DNA of 64,000 nucleotides from NCBI RefSeq assembly GCF_015832195.1, contig NC_052016.1, positions 85,380,547 through 85,444,546 on the forward strand, in the 5' to 3' direction. The position numbers and the translations under genes are program-made. How positions within the stretch are numbered: position 1 is the first letter of the stretch; the number at the start of each line of letters is the position of its first letter. This document shows, one piece after another, positions 11,701 through 21,102 of the stretch. This stretch comes from Motacilla alba alba (Eukaryota > Chordata > Aves > Passeriformes > Motacillidae). The notes beneath the pieces were generated by a model, which saw nothing but the letters and a program-made list of their open reading frames with translations, made no database searches and was not told where the DNA came from.

Positions 11701-14700
11701 TGCTTGACAGACATTAATTGTAATTTGCTTCTAAACCAATCAATTTGACATATTTTTATGTGGGCTCTTTGTGACCAAACATTTAATAATTTGGTGACTA
11801 AATCATTAAATAATGAGATTTGGTTTTTTTTTCTTTTTTTTTTTTTCTTAAAAAACTGTTTACTGTCCCTCACAAATAAATTTCTATAAGTGCAGATACA
11901 TTTGTGGGTTTTCTCCTGCATAGGAAGCCAGGATTCTGCTGTCTGTAGATCTCCTGTAATACCTTCAGAGACTGTTGTTCTAGTAGTCACCTTTTAATTC
12001 AGTGGTTTTTTTCTGATAACCATATTGAAATTCCATCAAGTTTCCCTGCATTGTACAGGTGTGTACATCTTCTTTTAAGGAAGGAAGATTTGATAAGCTA
12101 ATAAGGCAATGTTGTAGGTGTCACAAAAACTTGAAAATCTAATCAGAAAGGAAGCGTCTATTGATGATTTTGATGTAATCTTTATGAAAGGCAAAAGATG
12201 CAAAGTATGCAGGTATCTCACAATGCCTTACATTGTTTTCTCCCACCATGCTGATCCATGTGTCTTGAATTAGGATTAAATTGCCAGATTGAGTCCTTTC
12301 AGTGAGCTTATCCTAGTGTGATTTTGAAGTAAATCCTGAAAGACAACATGTAGGAATTTTTAGAAGGTGAAAGCAGGAATCTGCACCACCACTACCCCAG
12401 CTGAAATATGGTAAATCATCTCAGGCTCTGTAACAGATGATAGATAGGCAAACATTGAAAGGGAAGTCCAAAATATCTGTCACTATGTTTTCAGTAAGAG
12501 CTGTCTTTTAGCAAGTTGGCCAAGCAAGTGTTGGTAACTGAGCTGGAGCAAAAGCAAATGCAGTGTAGCTGGGCGTGCACTTGCCCAAAATAAAGAGTAG
12601 GCTTTTTGCCACCACTCATTACAAAAAGAAAGCAAAAAGGTTTGATATTTTATTTATTTAACTGTTTGTTATTTTCGTTTGAAGGCTATTGAACACCCTG
12701 TTCGCACAAATCAAATTCCACGGCAGATTCCTGAGCAGTCGTTCTATACAAAGCCATTACCTGGTATTATCATGGGAGGGATTCTTCCTTTTGGATGTAT
12801 CTTTATACAGTTGTTCTTCATTCTCAATAGTATTTGGTAAGTTCATTATAAATTGAATTTTCTCTGTCATAAAAAGTGGTAATTTCTTTGTGAAAGTTTT
12901 TCTTCAAGATGCTTTCCCTGATTATTTGAGGATGCAGTGTTACCATAATACTGGTTCAATAAAATTTAAATGTTAATATCTTTTTAATATTTTGTTATTT
13001 CAAAGATACTCGGTGCCTGTTGTGCTTGTTGGGGTGTACAGAGAGGTGGCTGTGATATGCTTAGCAATTTACAGCTGACCTACCTTCAGATAGTTTGTTG
13101 TTTTCTCATGCTACTCTTGTGACTTCATGTGGAAGTGGCTCTGAAGCTGATATGTGGCATATAACTTGACAGCAGTAAAGTTAATTAAAGTAAACTTGAG
13201 ATTTTTTGGTAGCTATTATTAGGCTAGAAAAGTATTACTACTCTTGGGAGGAAAAAAAAGAACCAAGAACAAATTCTTGTGAAATCTTTATTAAAAAAAG
13301 AGTGTTTATTTTTCAAAAGAAAGCCCCATAAACTAGTCCAGTATAAGTGAATTTTGATGTGAGCTCACTGACAAACTAATCTACTGTGAGGAATTTGTCT
13401 TCCTTCTGGCATAATTTAGTTACTGGATCTTGTTAAACTGTTTCTGAACCTTGAATAGGTGCCTCTACCCAACACAGACTGCTACAGCGTTTGACATTTC
13501 TTGTTATTTTGGAGCTTTGCCCCTTTGATTGAAATGTGAGGTGAAATCCAGGTTCTTCTGAAGTCAGTGGAAGAGGTCACGCTGACTTCACTGGAACTGT
13601 GATTTTGCCATTATGTTTAGTAATTTCTTTCTATAAAATCTCAACCGGGGCATGCTTTGGGCCTTGGTTTCTCAGTATTCTCAGACTGAGCTGCCAAGGT
13701 TCCTATTCTTCAGTTAGAAAATAAATTAGTCAATTGTATGGCTGCACAATTGACAGTATTTCAATAGGAAGGGGAAATACTTAAGATGAAGGTGATGTTA
13801 CTACCCATGAAGAAATAATAATAACACAATGGCCATTTTATTTTTTTTTTAACTCCCTTTTATAGGTCCCACCAGATGTATTACATGTTTGGCTTCCTAT
13901 TTCTGGTATTCATTATTTTGGTTATTACATGTTCTGAGGCTACAATATTGCTCTGCTACTTCCATCTATGTGCAGAGGTAGGAAATATTTCCTCTGTTTT
14001 CAAACCTGATAATGTTCTAAGAATGCTTCAAAAATTTTAATGCTTTTGTAATTGAAAATAAGTATTCCAGAATTCAACATGAACACTAGGGCTAGATGAG
14101 ATGTACTTAAACAACGTCTTTAAAAAGTGAGACAAGCTACTTTTGGCAAAACTTGTAAGAAATATTAAAACCTTGCACTGGGTATTGCTGAGTCAGATAT
14201 CACATCTTTAGATACTCACTCCCTATTTTCTGAAGGTGCTAAATTAATCCATTAATTTTGTTCAATCAGAGTGCATTTTGGACATGCCTAACCTTGGGAA
14301 AAAAAATTTCTATGGCGGGAATTAAGTACGTCTGGCTTATTTGGGGTTTTAGTATTTTGGTTATTTGCTATTGATATTTAGGTTACTTATCTCTAATTTT
14401 GAATGGTGTAATTAAAGCAGTATTGATTATATAAAGTTCTTCTCCCTCTAGATAAAAACTCTACAAAAACTTAGTTTTGGATAAAGTCATAAAAGAGAAA
14501 GCAGCTCTGCATTCACTAGTAGGGTCAGTGGGCTAGAGGCGTACACAATATTTCTCACACATTTGTATTTTTTCTCACTCCTAGGATTATCACTGGCAGT
14601 GGCGTTCATTTCTCACTAGTGGCTTCACTGCAGTTTATTTCCTAATATATGCAATACATTATTTCTTTTCTAAACTGCAAATCACAGGAACAGCTAGCAC

Positions 14701-17700
14701 CATTTTATACTTCGGTTATACCATGATTATGGTTTTGATCTTCTTCCTTTTCACAGGTAAGTGTACTGAAGCTGAATTTTAAATTTTGAATCTGCCTTTA
14801 GTTTTGCACAGTAGAATCTTTGGCAAAACTGATCTTGATACAGAATTATAAATTTATGTATGCCTTTGATTTTTTTCAGGTGTAGCATATTGCAACTATG
14901 TGATTACAAACTTTAATAAAAGAAATAAGTGAGGATGAGGCAAAACTACTGCTAACCTGAGGTGTGGCCTACAATTAGGTCTACAAATATGTGATAAATG
15001 TTTTTCCAGACTTTATTTTTATGATAGTCATATGACAAACTCAGTTTTTAAAAATTAGATGTCTTCAGAGAAAGACACTTCAAATCACACACAATTGAGT
15101 ATAAAGTCACAGTGTCAAGATAAAAACTGCAGATTCTGTGGAATAGCTGGAAGGAAGAGAGAGGAGTAAAGGTTCACAAAGAATGCCCTTTTTTAAAATT
15201 TGCTCTCTTCCAGAATGTATTTACTTTTATCCCAATTGCATTGAAGTGGCGTGGGAGGCAGACAGAATTTCTCTAACATTTTTTTTATCAGTCTTGTCAG
15301 AACCTTGTATTCTTCATTGTGAGCATTTGGAAAATACATCTGTCTTAGGTGCTGCATTTCAATTTCCTCTTCAGTAATTGAGATGAGGTCACAGAATTTT
15401 CCATTGTAGTCTTCATTTAGACAGAAATAGCCCGTGTTTAGGGTGGAAAAATGGCAGTGGAAAATGCAAGAAGTCTCCTTTCAAACTGATGGAAGAAGGC
15501 AGCAACCGCCAACTCCTCAAAAAAATCTGAAAAAGTCTCTGTTCTGCTCCAGCAGAATGCAGTCCATCCTTGTATACTCTGCCTTACAGAGCAGTACTTC
15601 TGAGACTACTTTGACCCGATCAATGGTTTAAATAATTTCAGGCTTCATGTTGATGATGACTTTTAATGATTCCAAAGGCTTGGATATGTATCTGTGTATA
15701 TACACTATCTTTTGAGGCCTCCTAGACTACAAATGGCTTGTCATCAGAGCTTTTAATACAAATCTCACTATGACTATTAAGGAGAATTTTCATTTCCACT
15801 TAACCTAGGAAAACAAAAATAGTGAAAGAAAAAAGAACTAAGAATGGTGTTCATTTTAAGTGTAACTGAATATTTCAAAGACATGTCCACTTCAGCTAAG
15901 GAAATATTGAAGCTGTTTGTGGACTGGATGCAGATGATGAATGGGAGCAATGGCCTGCAAGAATTTTGGGTCATTGCCTGTTAAAAGGAAGAAATGAGAC
16001 TTGAGTGCATTATATAATCTCATTGAAAAGTGATCAAGCTGTGTCCCAGAAGTAGTCAGTTTTATCTTCCATCCTTCATTTTAAGTCAGTCCAATGTATT
16101 TTGGCATTGCTTGCTGATTGTTTGTAATTTCTACATCTCTACTTTTATTCACATTTCTGTAGCAGTTTGCAAGTCATTCTCAATGCATAGATCAGACATT
16201 CTGCCTTCCTTGCTCAGGTTTTCTTCTTTCTCACCCTGCTTATCTCTTAACCTTTACTTCTGGTCTGGGTGTACTGATGGTTTCATCACACTAAAAAATC
16301 CTAGGATGTGTGGTTGTTCAACTAGAAATGAATGTGTACTGCTGTATGCAGATCAATTTTAAATGCAGTGCAAACTTACAAAGTAGTGTGAAAAATAGTA
16401 ATGCCTTATATAAGTGTAAGGTCAATTCATTTAGTTTCACCAGCTTTTCCAACAGATGTTCAGCAAGTCTGCCTGTAAACAGTTTTGCCCAAAACCAGAT
16501 TTGTGTTTACCCTGTCTCCTTTGTTCACTCTCTTCACTTTGCATGCATGCACTAATTCTGGAGCAGATTCATTGAAGATAAAGGGGATTTACAATAATTT
16601 TCTATGCTGAGACATGGTTTAGCTGCCTTTTGCATCTCAGATACCCACATAATTTCTGTCTTTTGCCCTTATTCTTTCGAGTCAGTCATGTCACATGACA
16701 TTGTCTACAGGCATTAAGATGTGTCCACTGCATCCCCTTTTTCCTTTGCTCACATGTTCACTTTCAGTTAACCAAGTGGCTGTGCAGCACCTGCCAGGAA
16801 ATTTTTAGGGTAGGTTCCCAAGCATGCAAAGATGAGGTGGTTTATTCTCAGCCCCTTTCAGCTGCTTTTTGTGGCAGTCATTTGTTTGTAATTGGGAGAA
16901 TGGAAATGCAAGTCATCCTGTGCAACTAGAAATAAGTTTTCAGAGTCTGTATGCTCTTGGATTTTTAAATTTTCAATTTCTATGTTGAAATCAGGGGAGG
17001 ATACCCTTGAGGTAATTAATTACACAGAATTGTAAAACACTGTGCTTAACAATTTTTTTATCTTCTTCCCTCAAGATTATGTGCAAATTACCTTTTAATT
17101 TGGGGAAATAATCCTCTTTCTTGAGATTTGAGAAGAATTTTGTCCATTTAGGTTGATATGAATGTAAAAGCAGATTACGTTCAGTTCTCTGAAATTTACT
17201 GAAGTGCTCTGAGATAAGGATTTACAGAAGAAATCAGAGGTAGGGTAAAGGTACAGGCAATTCTCCATTTTTTCAAATAAAAGAACATATTAGCAATTTA
17301 GCAAAAACTGCTCCCAAAGGCAACTGACTTCCCATGTCAGGATGATAAAAAAGCTAAAAAGAAAAAGTCGTAATTATGGTATGAAAACTATTCTGCTGCT
17401 GCTTACTCATCTGTGAAAAATTGTCAGGATCGGGAGGAAGGGCTTTGATGATGCCCTGCTGCTATGTCAGTGTAACACATGCTTCAGGCACTTGCATCCA
17501 TACTGCATTCCAGGTCATTGATCAGACTCAGCAGGCAGAATACCGGGAGCTACATGACAAATCTTTGATTCACAGCTGGGATCACAACTACGTATCATAG
17601 TAAATGAATCACTTAAACATCAGTAGTTTAGCAAGCGTAAAGTGAAAAAAAAGGACCATGATATCATTCATGGTTCCTTTCAAGCTTTTATAGACAACAA

Positions 17701-18810
17701 GTTACCACACAACTTTGGTTGCCTCTCTTACTGGATCTAAAACAAAGGAAGTTTTTTTTCCTCTAAAGAAATTTCTTGACGCTTGTATAAGTTAAGGATA
17801 TAATTTTAGAAGAAGTACTTAGGTAAAAATCAGATAATCTTCAGGGCTTTTTTCCTGTCCTAGTTTTTGTGGGAAATTAAGGTTCCTGTAACAGGTGTTC
17901 TGAGCTGCTGTTTAATACAGTATCATTCTGATTGAGACTGAGTTTTGATGTAATCCAGTTAGATTAACAAAGCCCAACTATATTAACTATTTCACATTCA
18001 AAATAATATTTTTTTAAAAAGTTCTTTTGGAGTTACAGAAAAAGAAGGGATGAAGCCACTGTTTTTATTCTGCTAGAAGGATAATAAGTTATCAGAGAAA
18101 TGGTCTTCATCCTCCAATTTTAGTTCAAATCTGTGTGTACCTTTTGACTGTCGTAAGTGTTTCAGAAGTGTTTATTTTTAAGGTATGTAACACATGTTTT
18201 CAGTAGGTCTACAAGTTGTGTAGTAACTACACTATGGTTTGAAATTTGTATTAACTCAGTCTATGGAGAAATAAAGGTAGTGCTCTAGTTTTCCAAGATC
18301 TTAAAGTATTGCTAAGTAATGGGAACTCTGATAATGTTTTTATGTTTAATAAAGATAATAACAACGTTCTGACAGCTGAGCAGATCAGATAAAGTATGTG
18401 TGAGTAGTCACTGAGAAAGGGTGAAATGGAGCAGTGTGAAGGAGTGGGACTGCAGCATACTGGAACAGCAAGGGCAAAAAAGTAAACAGAAATATCTTTC
18501 TACTAGAGTGTTCCACATGATCTATTCTATGCTTCTGAAAATAATGAGAGGTTACAGAGTAGTTGATGCCTTTAAAGTCTGGGTACTGTCTGTAATGTTC
18601 CATTATCTGATCTGATTGATGTACTGAAGGCTGAGGACAGCACATCACATGTACATACATCCTGACGTATAAATTACGGATAGAATTTAATGTCTCCTGT
18701 GTCAGTGTTCTAACATGTCATTTTCTTTTTTCTCTCCTTTAGGGACAATTGGATTCTTTGCATGCTTTTGGTTTGTAACCAAAATATACAGCGTAGTGAA
18801 AGTCGACTGA
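2638..18810 (+). CDS. TM9SF2: transmembrane 9 superfamily member 2, 3' part (13 exons)
   Basis: This gene encodes a nonaspanin. Family members have a large luminal N-terminal domain and nine membrane spans and reside in Golgi and endosomes; TM9SF2 is known to be needed for normal glycosphingolipid and heparan sulfate synthesis. Thirteen exons here join in frame: 1528 coding bases plus stop, giving one split codon and 509 whole codons. They match human residues 155-663 with no net indel, in near-identical sequence. All introns are GT-AG. Visible marks are the luminal run [20 protein letters not shown], nine hydrophobic spans from about residue 303 onward, and the C-terminal KVD (the family KxD/E coat-binding Golgi-retention tail). 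The signal peptide and about 154 residues are outside the window. The identification is very secure. Confidence 0.98.
4307..4431 (+). CDS. TM9SF2: TM9SF2 exon, residues 198-239
   Basis: The acceptor is ttgcag at 4301-4306 and the donor gttagt starts at 4432. It begins [20 protein letters not shown] and ends in KLEPK plus two bases of the next Ser codon. Luminal domain. The donor gttagt is a weaker match than gtaagt but is the only one that keeps the frame. Confidence 0.97.
5273..5384 (+). CDS. TM9SF2: TM9SF2 exon, residues 239-276
   Basis: The acceptor is ctgcag ending at 5272 and the donor gtgagt starts at 5385. It completes the split Ser codon and then encodes [13 protein letters not shown] through AYTYSVTFH. 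The run [11 protein letters not shown] is the conserved signature here. Luminal domain. Confidence 0.97.
7270..7349 (+). CDS. TM9SF2: TM9SF2 exon, residues 277-303
   Basis: The acceptor is ttcag ending at 7269 and the donor gtaagg starts at 7350. It encodes [20 protein letters not shown] and continues to QWF plus two bases of a Ser codon. It carries the conserved luminal WASRWDYIL motif just before the first membrane span. Confidence 0.97.
7442..7550 (+). CDS. TM9SF2: TM9SF2 exon, residues 303-339, TM1
   Basis: The acceptor follows a long pyrimidine tract (7417-7439) and ends at 7441; the donor gtaagt starts at 7551. The first membrane span is [20 protein letters not shown], followed by the cytosolic [17 protein letters not shown]. 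The intron before it is only 92 bp (7350-7441). Confidence 0.98.
7673..7805 (+). CDS. TM9SF2: TM9SF2 exon, residues 340-384, TM2 start
   Basis: The acceptor is ttacag ending at 7672 and the donor gtaagt starts at 7806. It starts [20 protein letters not shown], the conserved cytosolic loop, then [15 protein letters not shown], which opens the second span. The last base is the first of a Phe codon completed by the next exon. Confidence 0.98.
7928..7965 (+). repeat. exact 19-bp tandem duplication
   Basis: The unit gagctgatatagtaaacat occurs twice back to back at 7928-7946 and 7947-7965 without a mismatch. It lies in the 270-bp TM9SF2 intron 110 bp before the next exon. The identity points to a recent duplication or slippage event. 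Confidence 0.95.
8076..8195 (+). CDS. TM9SF2: TM9SF2 exon, residues 384-424, TM2-TM3
   Basis: The acceptor is cacag ending at 8075 and the donor gtgagt starts at 8196. It encodes [20 protein letters not shown] and then the third span [19 protein letters not shown]. The 270-bp intron before it holds an exact 19-bp tandem duplication. Confidence 0.98.
10360..10417 (+). CDS. TM9SF2: TM9SF2 exon, residues 424-443, TM4 start
   Basis: A small 58-bp exon. The acceptor is atgcag ending at 10359 and the donor gtaagt starts at 10418. It encodes [19 protein letters not shown] and two bases of the next Gly codon. Confidence 0.97.
11064..11223 (+). CDS. TM9SF2: TM9SF2 exon, residues 443-496, TM4-TM5
   Basis: The acceptor is tttcag ending at 11063 and the donor gtaagt starts at 11224. 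It encodes [19 protein letters not shown], then the fifth span [19 protein letters not shown], and ends GAYFGFKKN. This block appears identical to the human sequence I remember. Confidence 0.98.
12685..12836 (+). CDS. TM9SF2: TM9SF2 exon, residues 497-547, TM6
   Basis: The acceptor is gaag ending at 12684, preceded by attttcgttt, a rather weak pyrimidine tract; the donor gtaagt starts at 12837. It encodes [20 protein letters not shown], a conserved loop, then the sixth span [19 protein letters not shown]. Confidence 0.97.
13540..13609. repeat. imperfect palindromic element (MITE-like relic)
   Basis: Arms at 13540-13567 and 13582-13609 are imperfect inverted repeats around a 14-bp spacer; the inner 9 bases (tgaagtcag / ctgacttca) pair perfectly. 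It resembles a palindromic sequence containing gaagtcaatgg and ccattgacttc that I remember as widely dispersed in sauropsid genomes. The family name is unknown to me. It is in the intron 12837-13865. Confidence 0.5.
13866..13977 (+). CDS. TM9SF2: TM9SF2 exon, residues 547-584, TM7
   Basis: The acceptor is tatag ending at 13865 and the donor gtagga starts at 13978. It encodes [19 protein letters not shown] and then [17 protein letters not shown], the seventh span, completing the split Trp codon at its 5' edge. Confidence 0.97.
14585..14756 (+). CDS. TM9SF2: TM9SF2 exon, residues 585-642, TM8-TM9
   Basis: The acceptor is cctag ending at 14584 and the donor gtaagt starts at 14757. It encodes [19 protein letters not shown], the eighth span, and [13 protein letters not shown], the first half of the last span. 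It ends with one base of a Gly codon, so two alternative downstream acceptors (14880 and 18743) could both continue the frame. Confidence 0.98.
14880..14945 (+). CDS. TM9SF2: candidate alternative TM9SF2 terminal exon
   Basis: A strong acceptor (gatttttttcag, ending 14879) lies 123 bp after the donor at 14757. Splicing there keeps the frame: the split Gly codon is followed by [16 protein letters not shown] and stop TGA at 14930-14932. AATAAA sits at 14915-14920, and a GT-rich stretch (gaggtgtgg) follows near 14959-14967, as expected around a cleavage site. The product would keep a full last membrane span but end in KRNK instead of KVD. This is inferred from sequence only; it could be a cryptic site by chance. 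Confidence 0.35.
15193..15726 (-). pseudogene. unidentified decayed protein-like block
   Basis: On the minus strand one frame reads as protein-like sequence interrupted by stops at 15628-15630, 15517-15519 and 15481-15483. Open pieces are 15631-15726 (32 codons, with [19 protein letters not shown]), 15520-15627 (36 codons, with [18 protein letters not shown]) and 15193-15480 (95 codons and a stop, with [18 protein letters not shown]). Near a run of seven T (minus strand, about 15520) the neighbouring frame continues as [16 protein letters not shown], which suggests a frameshift. I cannot name the protein. It may be an old retrocopy, a transposase relic, or chance. Confidence 0.35.
18743..18810 (+). 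CDS. TM9SF2: TM9SF2 last coding exon, residues 642-663
   Basis: The acceptor is cctttag ending at 18742 after a strong pyrimidine tract. It encodes [19 protein letters not shown] and KVD, with stop TGA at 18808-18810. The KVD end matches the family KxD/E tail that keeps nonaspanins in the Golgi through coat-protein binding. Confidence 0.98.
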
Positions 18811-19415
18811 AGAAACCAATGTAAAGAGTTAACACAGAAGAGGTTTAATCTTCATTAACGTAACTTAAAAACCTGGTCTCGTTGATGAACTTGAGCTTTA
18901 TCAGAAGTATTGGCTTCCTGTTCTGTGAGAATGATACTGAAATGCACCTACTTTTCCACTAACACGTTTGTATTGTGACTTAACAATTCGTTTTCATTCA
19001 AACCTTAATGAAGATCAGAGTTACAATATTTATGCATTTGTAAATACAACTATACTTTAAAAGAAGTGTTAAATTCTAATGGCAGAATAGAAGTGGCTGT
19101 ATTACACAAGTTAATGATACTTCTGATCAAAGTACAACTGTAAATAGGTTTTTCTAGCTTGGTAGGTGGGATGATTTATTTTTCTTTGAGGGAAATGAGA
19201 ACTTTTTATTATGCTAACTTTGAAGGATGACCTCTTAAGAAGTGTTGCTTTTAGTCTGGATGTGATTTTTATTTTTTACTGGTGTTACGTTCATAAATAT
19301 TCTGATTTCTGTGACTTAATTAGTTTTGGTGTTCTTGGCCTTTTAAACTATGTGCCTCTGAGTCCTTGAATTTATAAATTCATAATCCAATAAACATCGT
19401 AAAAATGTCTTCATT
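18811..19415 (+). other. TM9SF2: TM9SF2 3' UTR
   Basis: AT-rich sequence after the TGA stop, with several T-rich stretches. A canonical AATAAA at 19389-19394 places the proximal cleavage site near 19405-19420. The end coordinate is inferred. Confidence 0.75.
19389..19394 (+). terminator. TM9SF2: proximal poly(A) signal of TM9SF2
   Basis: AATAAA about 580 bases after the stop codon, followed by a T-rich stretch. It is the first canonical signal after the stop. Confidence 0.75.
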
Positions 19416-19807
19416 GACTTATTATATATTAGAAGTTCACAAAAAAAATGTAAATACAATTATATTGAAGACAGATGCTTAAAGATTGCATAGAGTATTT
19501 TATGGCATTTTCTATGGTTTAATGTATATTGACACACATTAAGATCTGCCAGAATTATTATTTGTGCTAAATGGCTGTAACATGGACATGTGATTGTGGC
19601 ACATGGGAACTAAATTATACACCCATTTAACAAAACCTCTGCAGCATTAATCCAGTCCTTAACCCAGAGAGTGCTATGGAGTTGTCACTATGTTGAGAAG
19701 ATCTTACAATGCATGAGTCGGCATTCTCTGCTGATCTTGCTTTTAGATCTCAATGATGCATATTCTATAGAGCAACTATTGCTGACTGTACTTAATGTAG
19801 GTTAAAA

Positions 19808-20088
19808 AATAAAAGAAAATTACTATTTTTGCCTTATATTAAAAGACTAATGTCAATTTTGGATGACTGGCATTAAACCTATATTTGCCTTTTTTTGGAA
19901 ATGGAGTATTTTGTTCAAACCTTGTTTGGTAGTTTTAGATTCATAACACAATTTGGCTGGTAAAATTTTATTTAAAATTAAACTTCCTGTTCCAATTGCC
20001 ATTCATAAAGTAGGGGGGTTTTATTCTTACCACTTTATTTTTCTATAGGACCTTAACCTGATGATGCTTGAATATTAGACCAAATAAA
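19808..20088 (+). terminator. TM9SF2: two possible distal poly(A) signals
   Basis: Further AATAAA motifs at 19808-19813 and 20083-20088 lie in AT-rich, 3'-UTR-like sequence and could give longer TM9SF2 3' UTRs by alternative polyadenylation. Motifs this short also occur by chance. Confidence 0.35.
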
Positions 20089-20814
20089 AATATCCTTGGT
20101 TAAGGTAACTTGTCATTATTAACCTCCCAAAAGTTGGCACATCAATGCTTCAGGAGGCATTCCCACAATTGCAGTGCTCCACATCCCTTCCCAGATGAAC
20201 CACAGCACTTGTGCTATGCCTGTTGCCAGAAACAGCTCTGCTCAGATGTGGACAGGTTTGTTCTTGTGCCCCTCCCAACATGCAGTCACTAGGAAATGCT
20301 GATTTTAGGTAAATCTTCCTTACTTTGTGTTCAGAACAGGAAAAGGGTGAGTATGCTAAGTGTTTGCTCTTTACTACTGCAGTGAACTGTAGTGTGACTC
20401 TTTATTCAAATGTTTAAAACTATAAAATTGAATAGTCTTCATATCCCTGGTTTTGTGACCACCAACTGTATAGTCACTGCCTGAAATCACCAGTAGTTTT
20501 TACACAAATAGGGATACTTCATTTGAGAAACATGAATCAATTGTCTGTTATTGAAATTCAAATTCAAAAAAACATATTTTTGTGATATATTTACAATTGC
20601 TGTTTAAAAATCAGATTAATAGAAGTTAGATGAAACCACTGTGGTGTGTATGTGGGTTTGAAGCTGATGGCTGTATTTTCCTGGGGATTTTTCTACAGAC
20701 TAGTTGACAATTCATGGCAGCTTCTCAAGTATTTTATTTCCAGCTTTAAAGGCAGTCTGTGAAATGTGTCACTATCTTCAGGAATGTGAACCTGCTGCAT
20801 ACACAGCAGTGAGC

Positions 20815-20850
20815 ACAGAATCACAAAATGGTAAAATAGTCCAACATACT
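20815..20850 (-). repeat. possible CR1 3'-tail remnant
   Basis: The run cacagaatcacaaaatgg is two copies of the 8-bp CR1 terminal repeat in reverse complement, followed by agtccaac, which also occurs near CR1 3' ends. It is too short to be sure. Confidence 0.35.
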
Positions 20851-21064
20851 TTCCACCCACCCCGCGTTTGGTTGGGTTATTTTCGGGGAGGGGGCCGCGT
20901 TTTGGTTTTTTGGTTTTCTCCTCTTAATTGAGTGTTTGGTTAGCACAGTGTTTGGTTTAGTGTTTCTGCTCCAGGAATTGAGCAAGAACTTTAGTAAGCT
21001 TAGCTGGTGTGGGACACATATGTCCATGAGTTTTTGCCGTGAAGTTACAGGCCATCCTCTTTCT

Positions 21065-21102
21065 GTTTGGGCATCTTTACCAGTTTGGTAAGATGCCCAA
21101 AC
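21065..21102. repeat. near-perfect 38-bp hairpin
   Basis: The left arm 21065-21081 and right arm 21087-21102 are reverse complements: 13 paired bases (gtttgggcatctt / aagatgcccaaac), one extra T, three more pairs, and a 5-base loop agttt. Confidence 0.9.

Larger units (their letters stand above)
2768..12684 (+). other. TM9SF2: TM9SF2 introns between residues 197 and 497
   Basis: Introns 2768-4306, 4432-5272, 5385-7269, 7350-7441, 7551-7672, 7806-8075, 8196-10359, 10418-11063 and 11224-12684. They are AT-rich with long T tracts, for example at 11824-11847. Apart from the tandem duplication at 7928-7965 I see no mobile element, RNA gene or conserved block in them that I can support. Confidence 0.7.
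14757..18742 (+). other. TM9SF2: TM9SF2 last intron, 4 kb
   Basis: The intron before the last coding exon. Two items stand out and are listed separately: a candidate alternative terminal exon starting at 14880 and a protein-like block on the minus strand at 15193-15726. The rest (about 15980-18740) is AT-rich with no structure I can support. Confidence 0.8.

Noticed and set aside
15640..15670. TGATGA box-C-like motif in a TM9SF2 intron, possible snoRNA
   Set aside because: No matching box D with flanking stem at a suitable distance.
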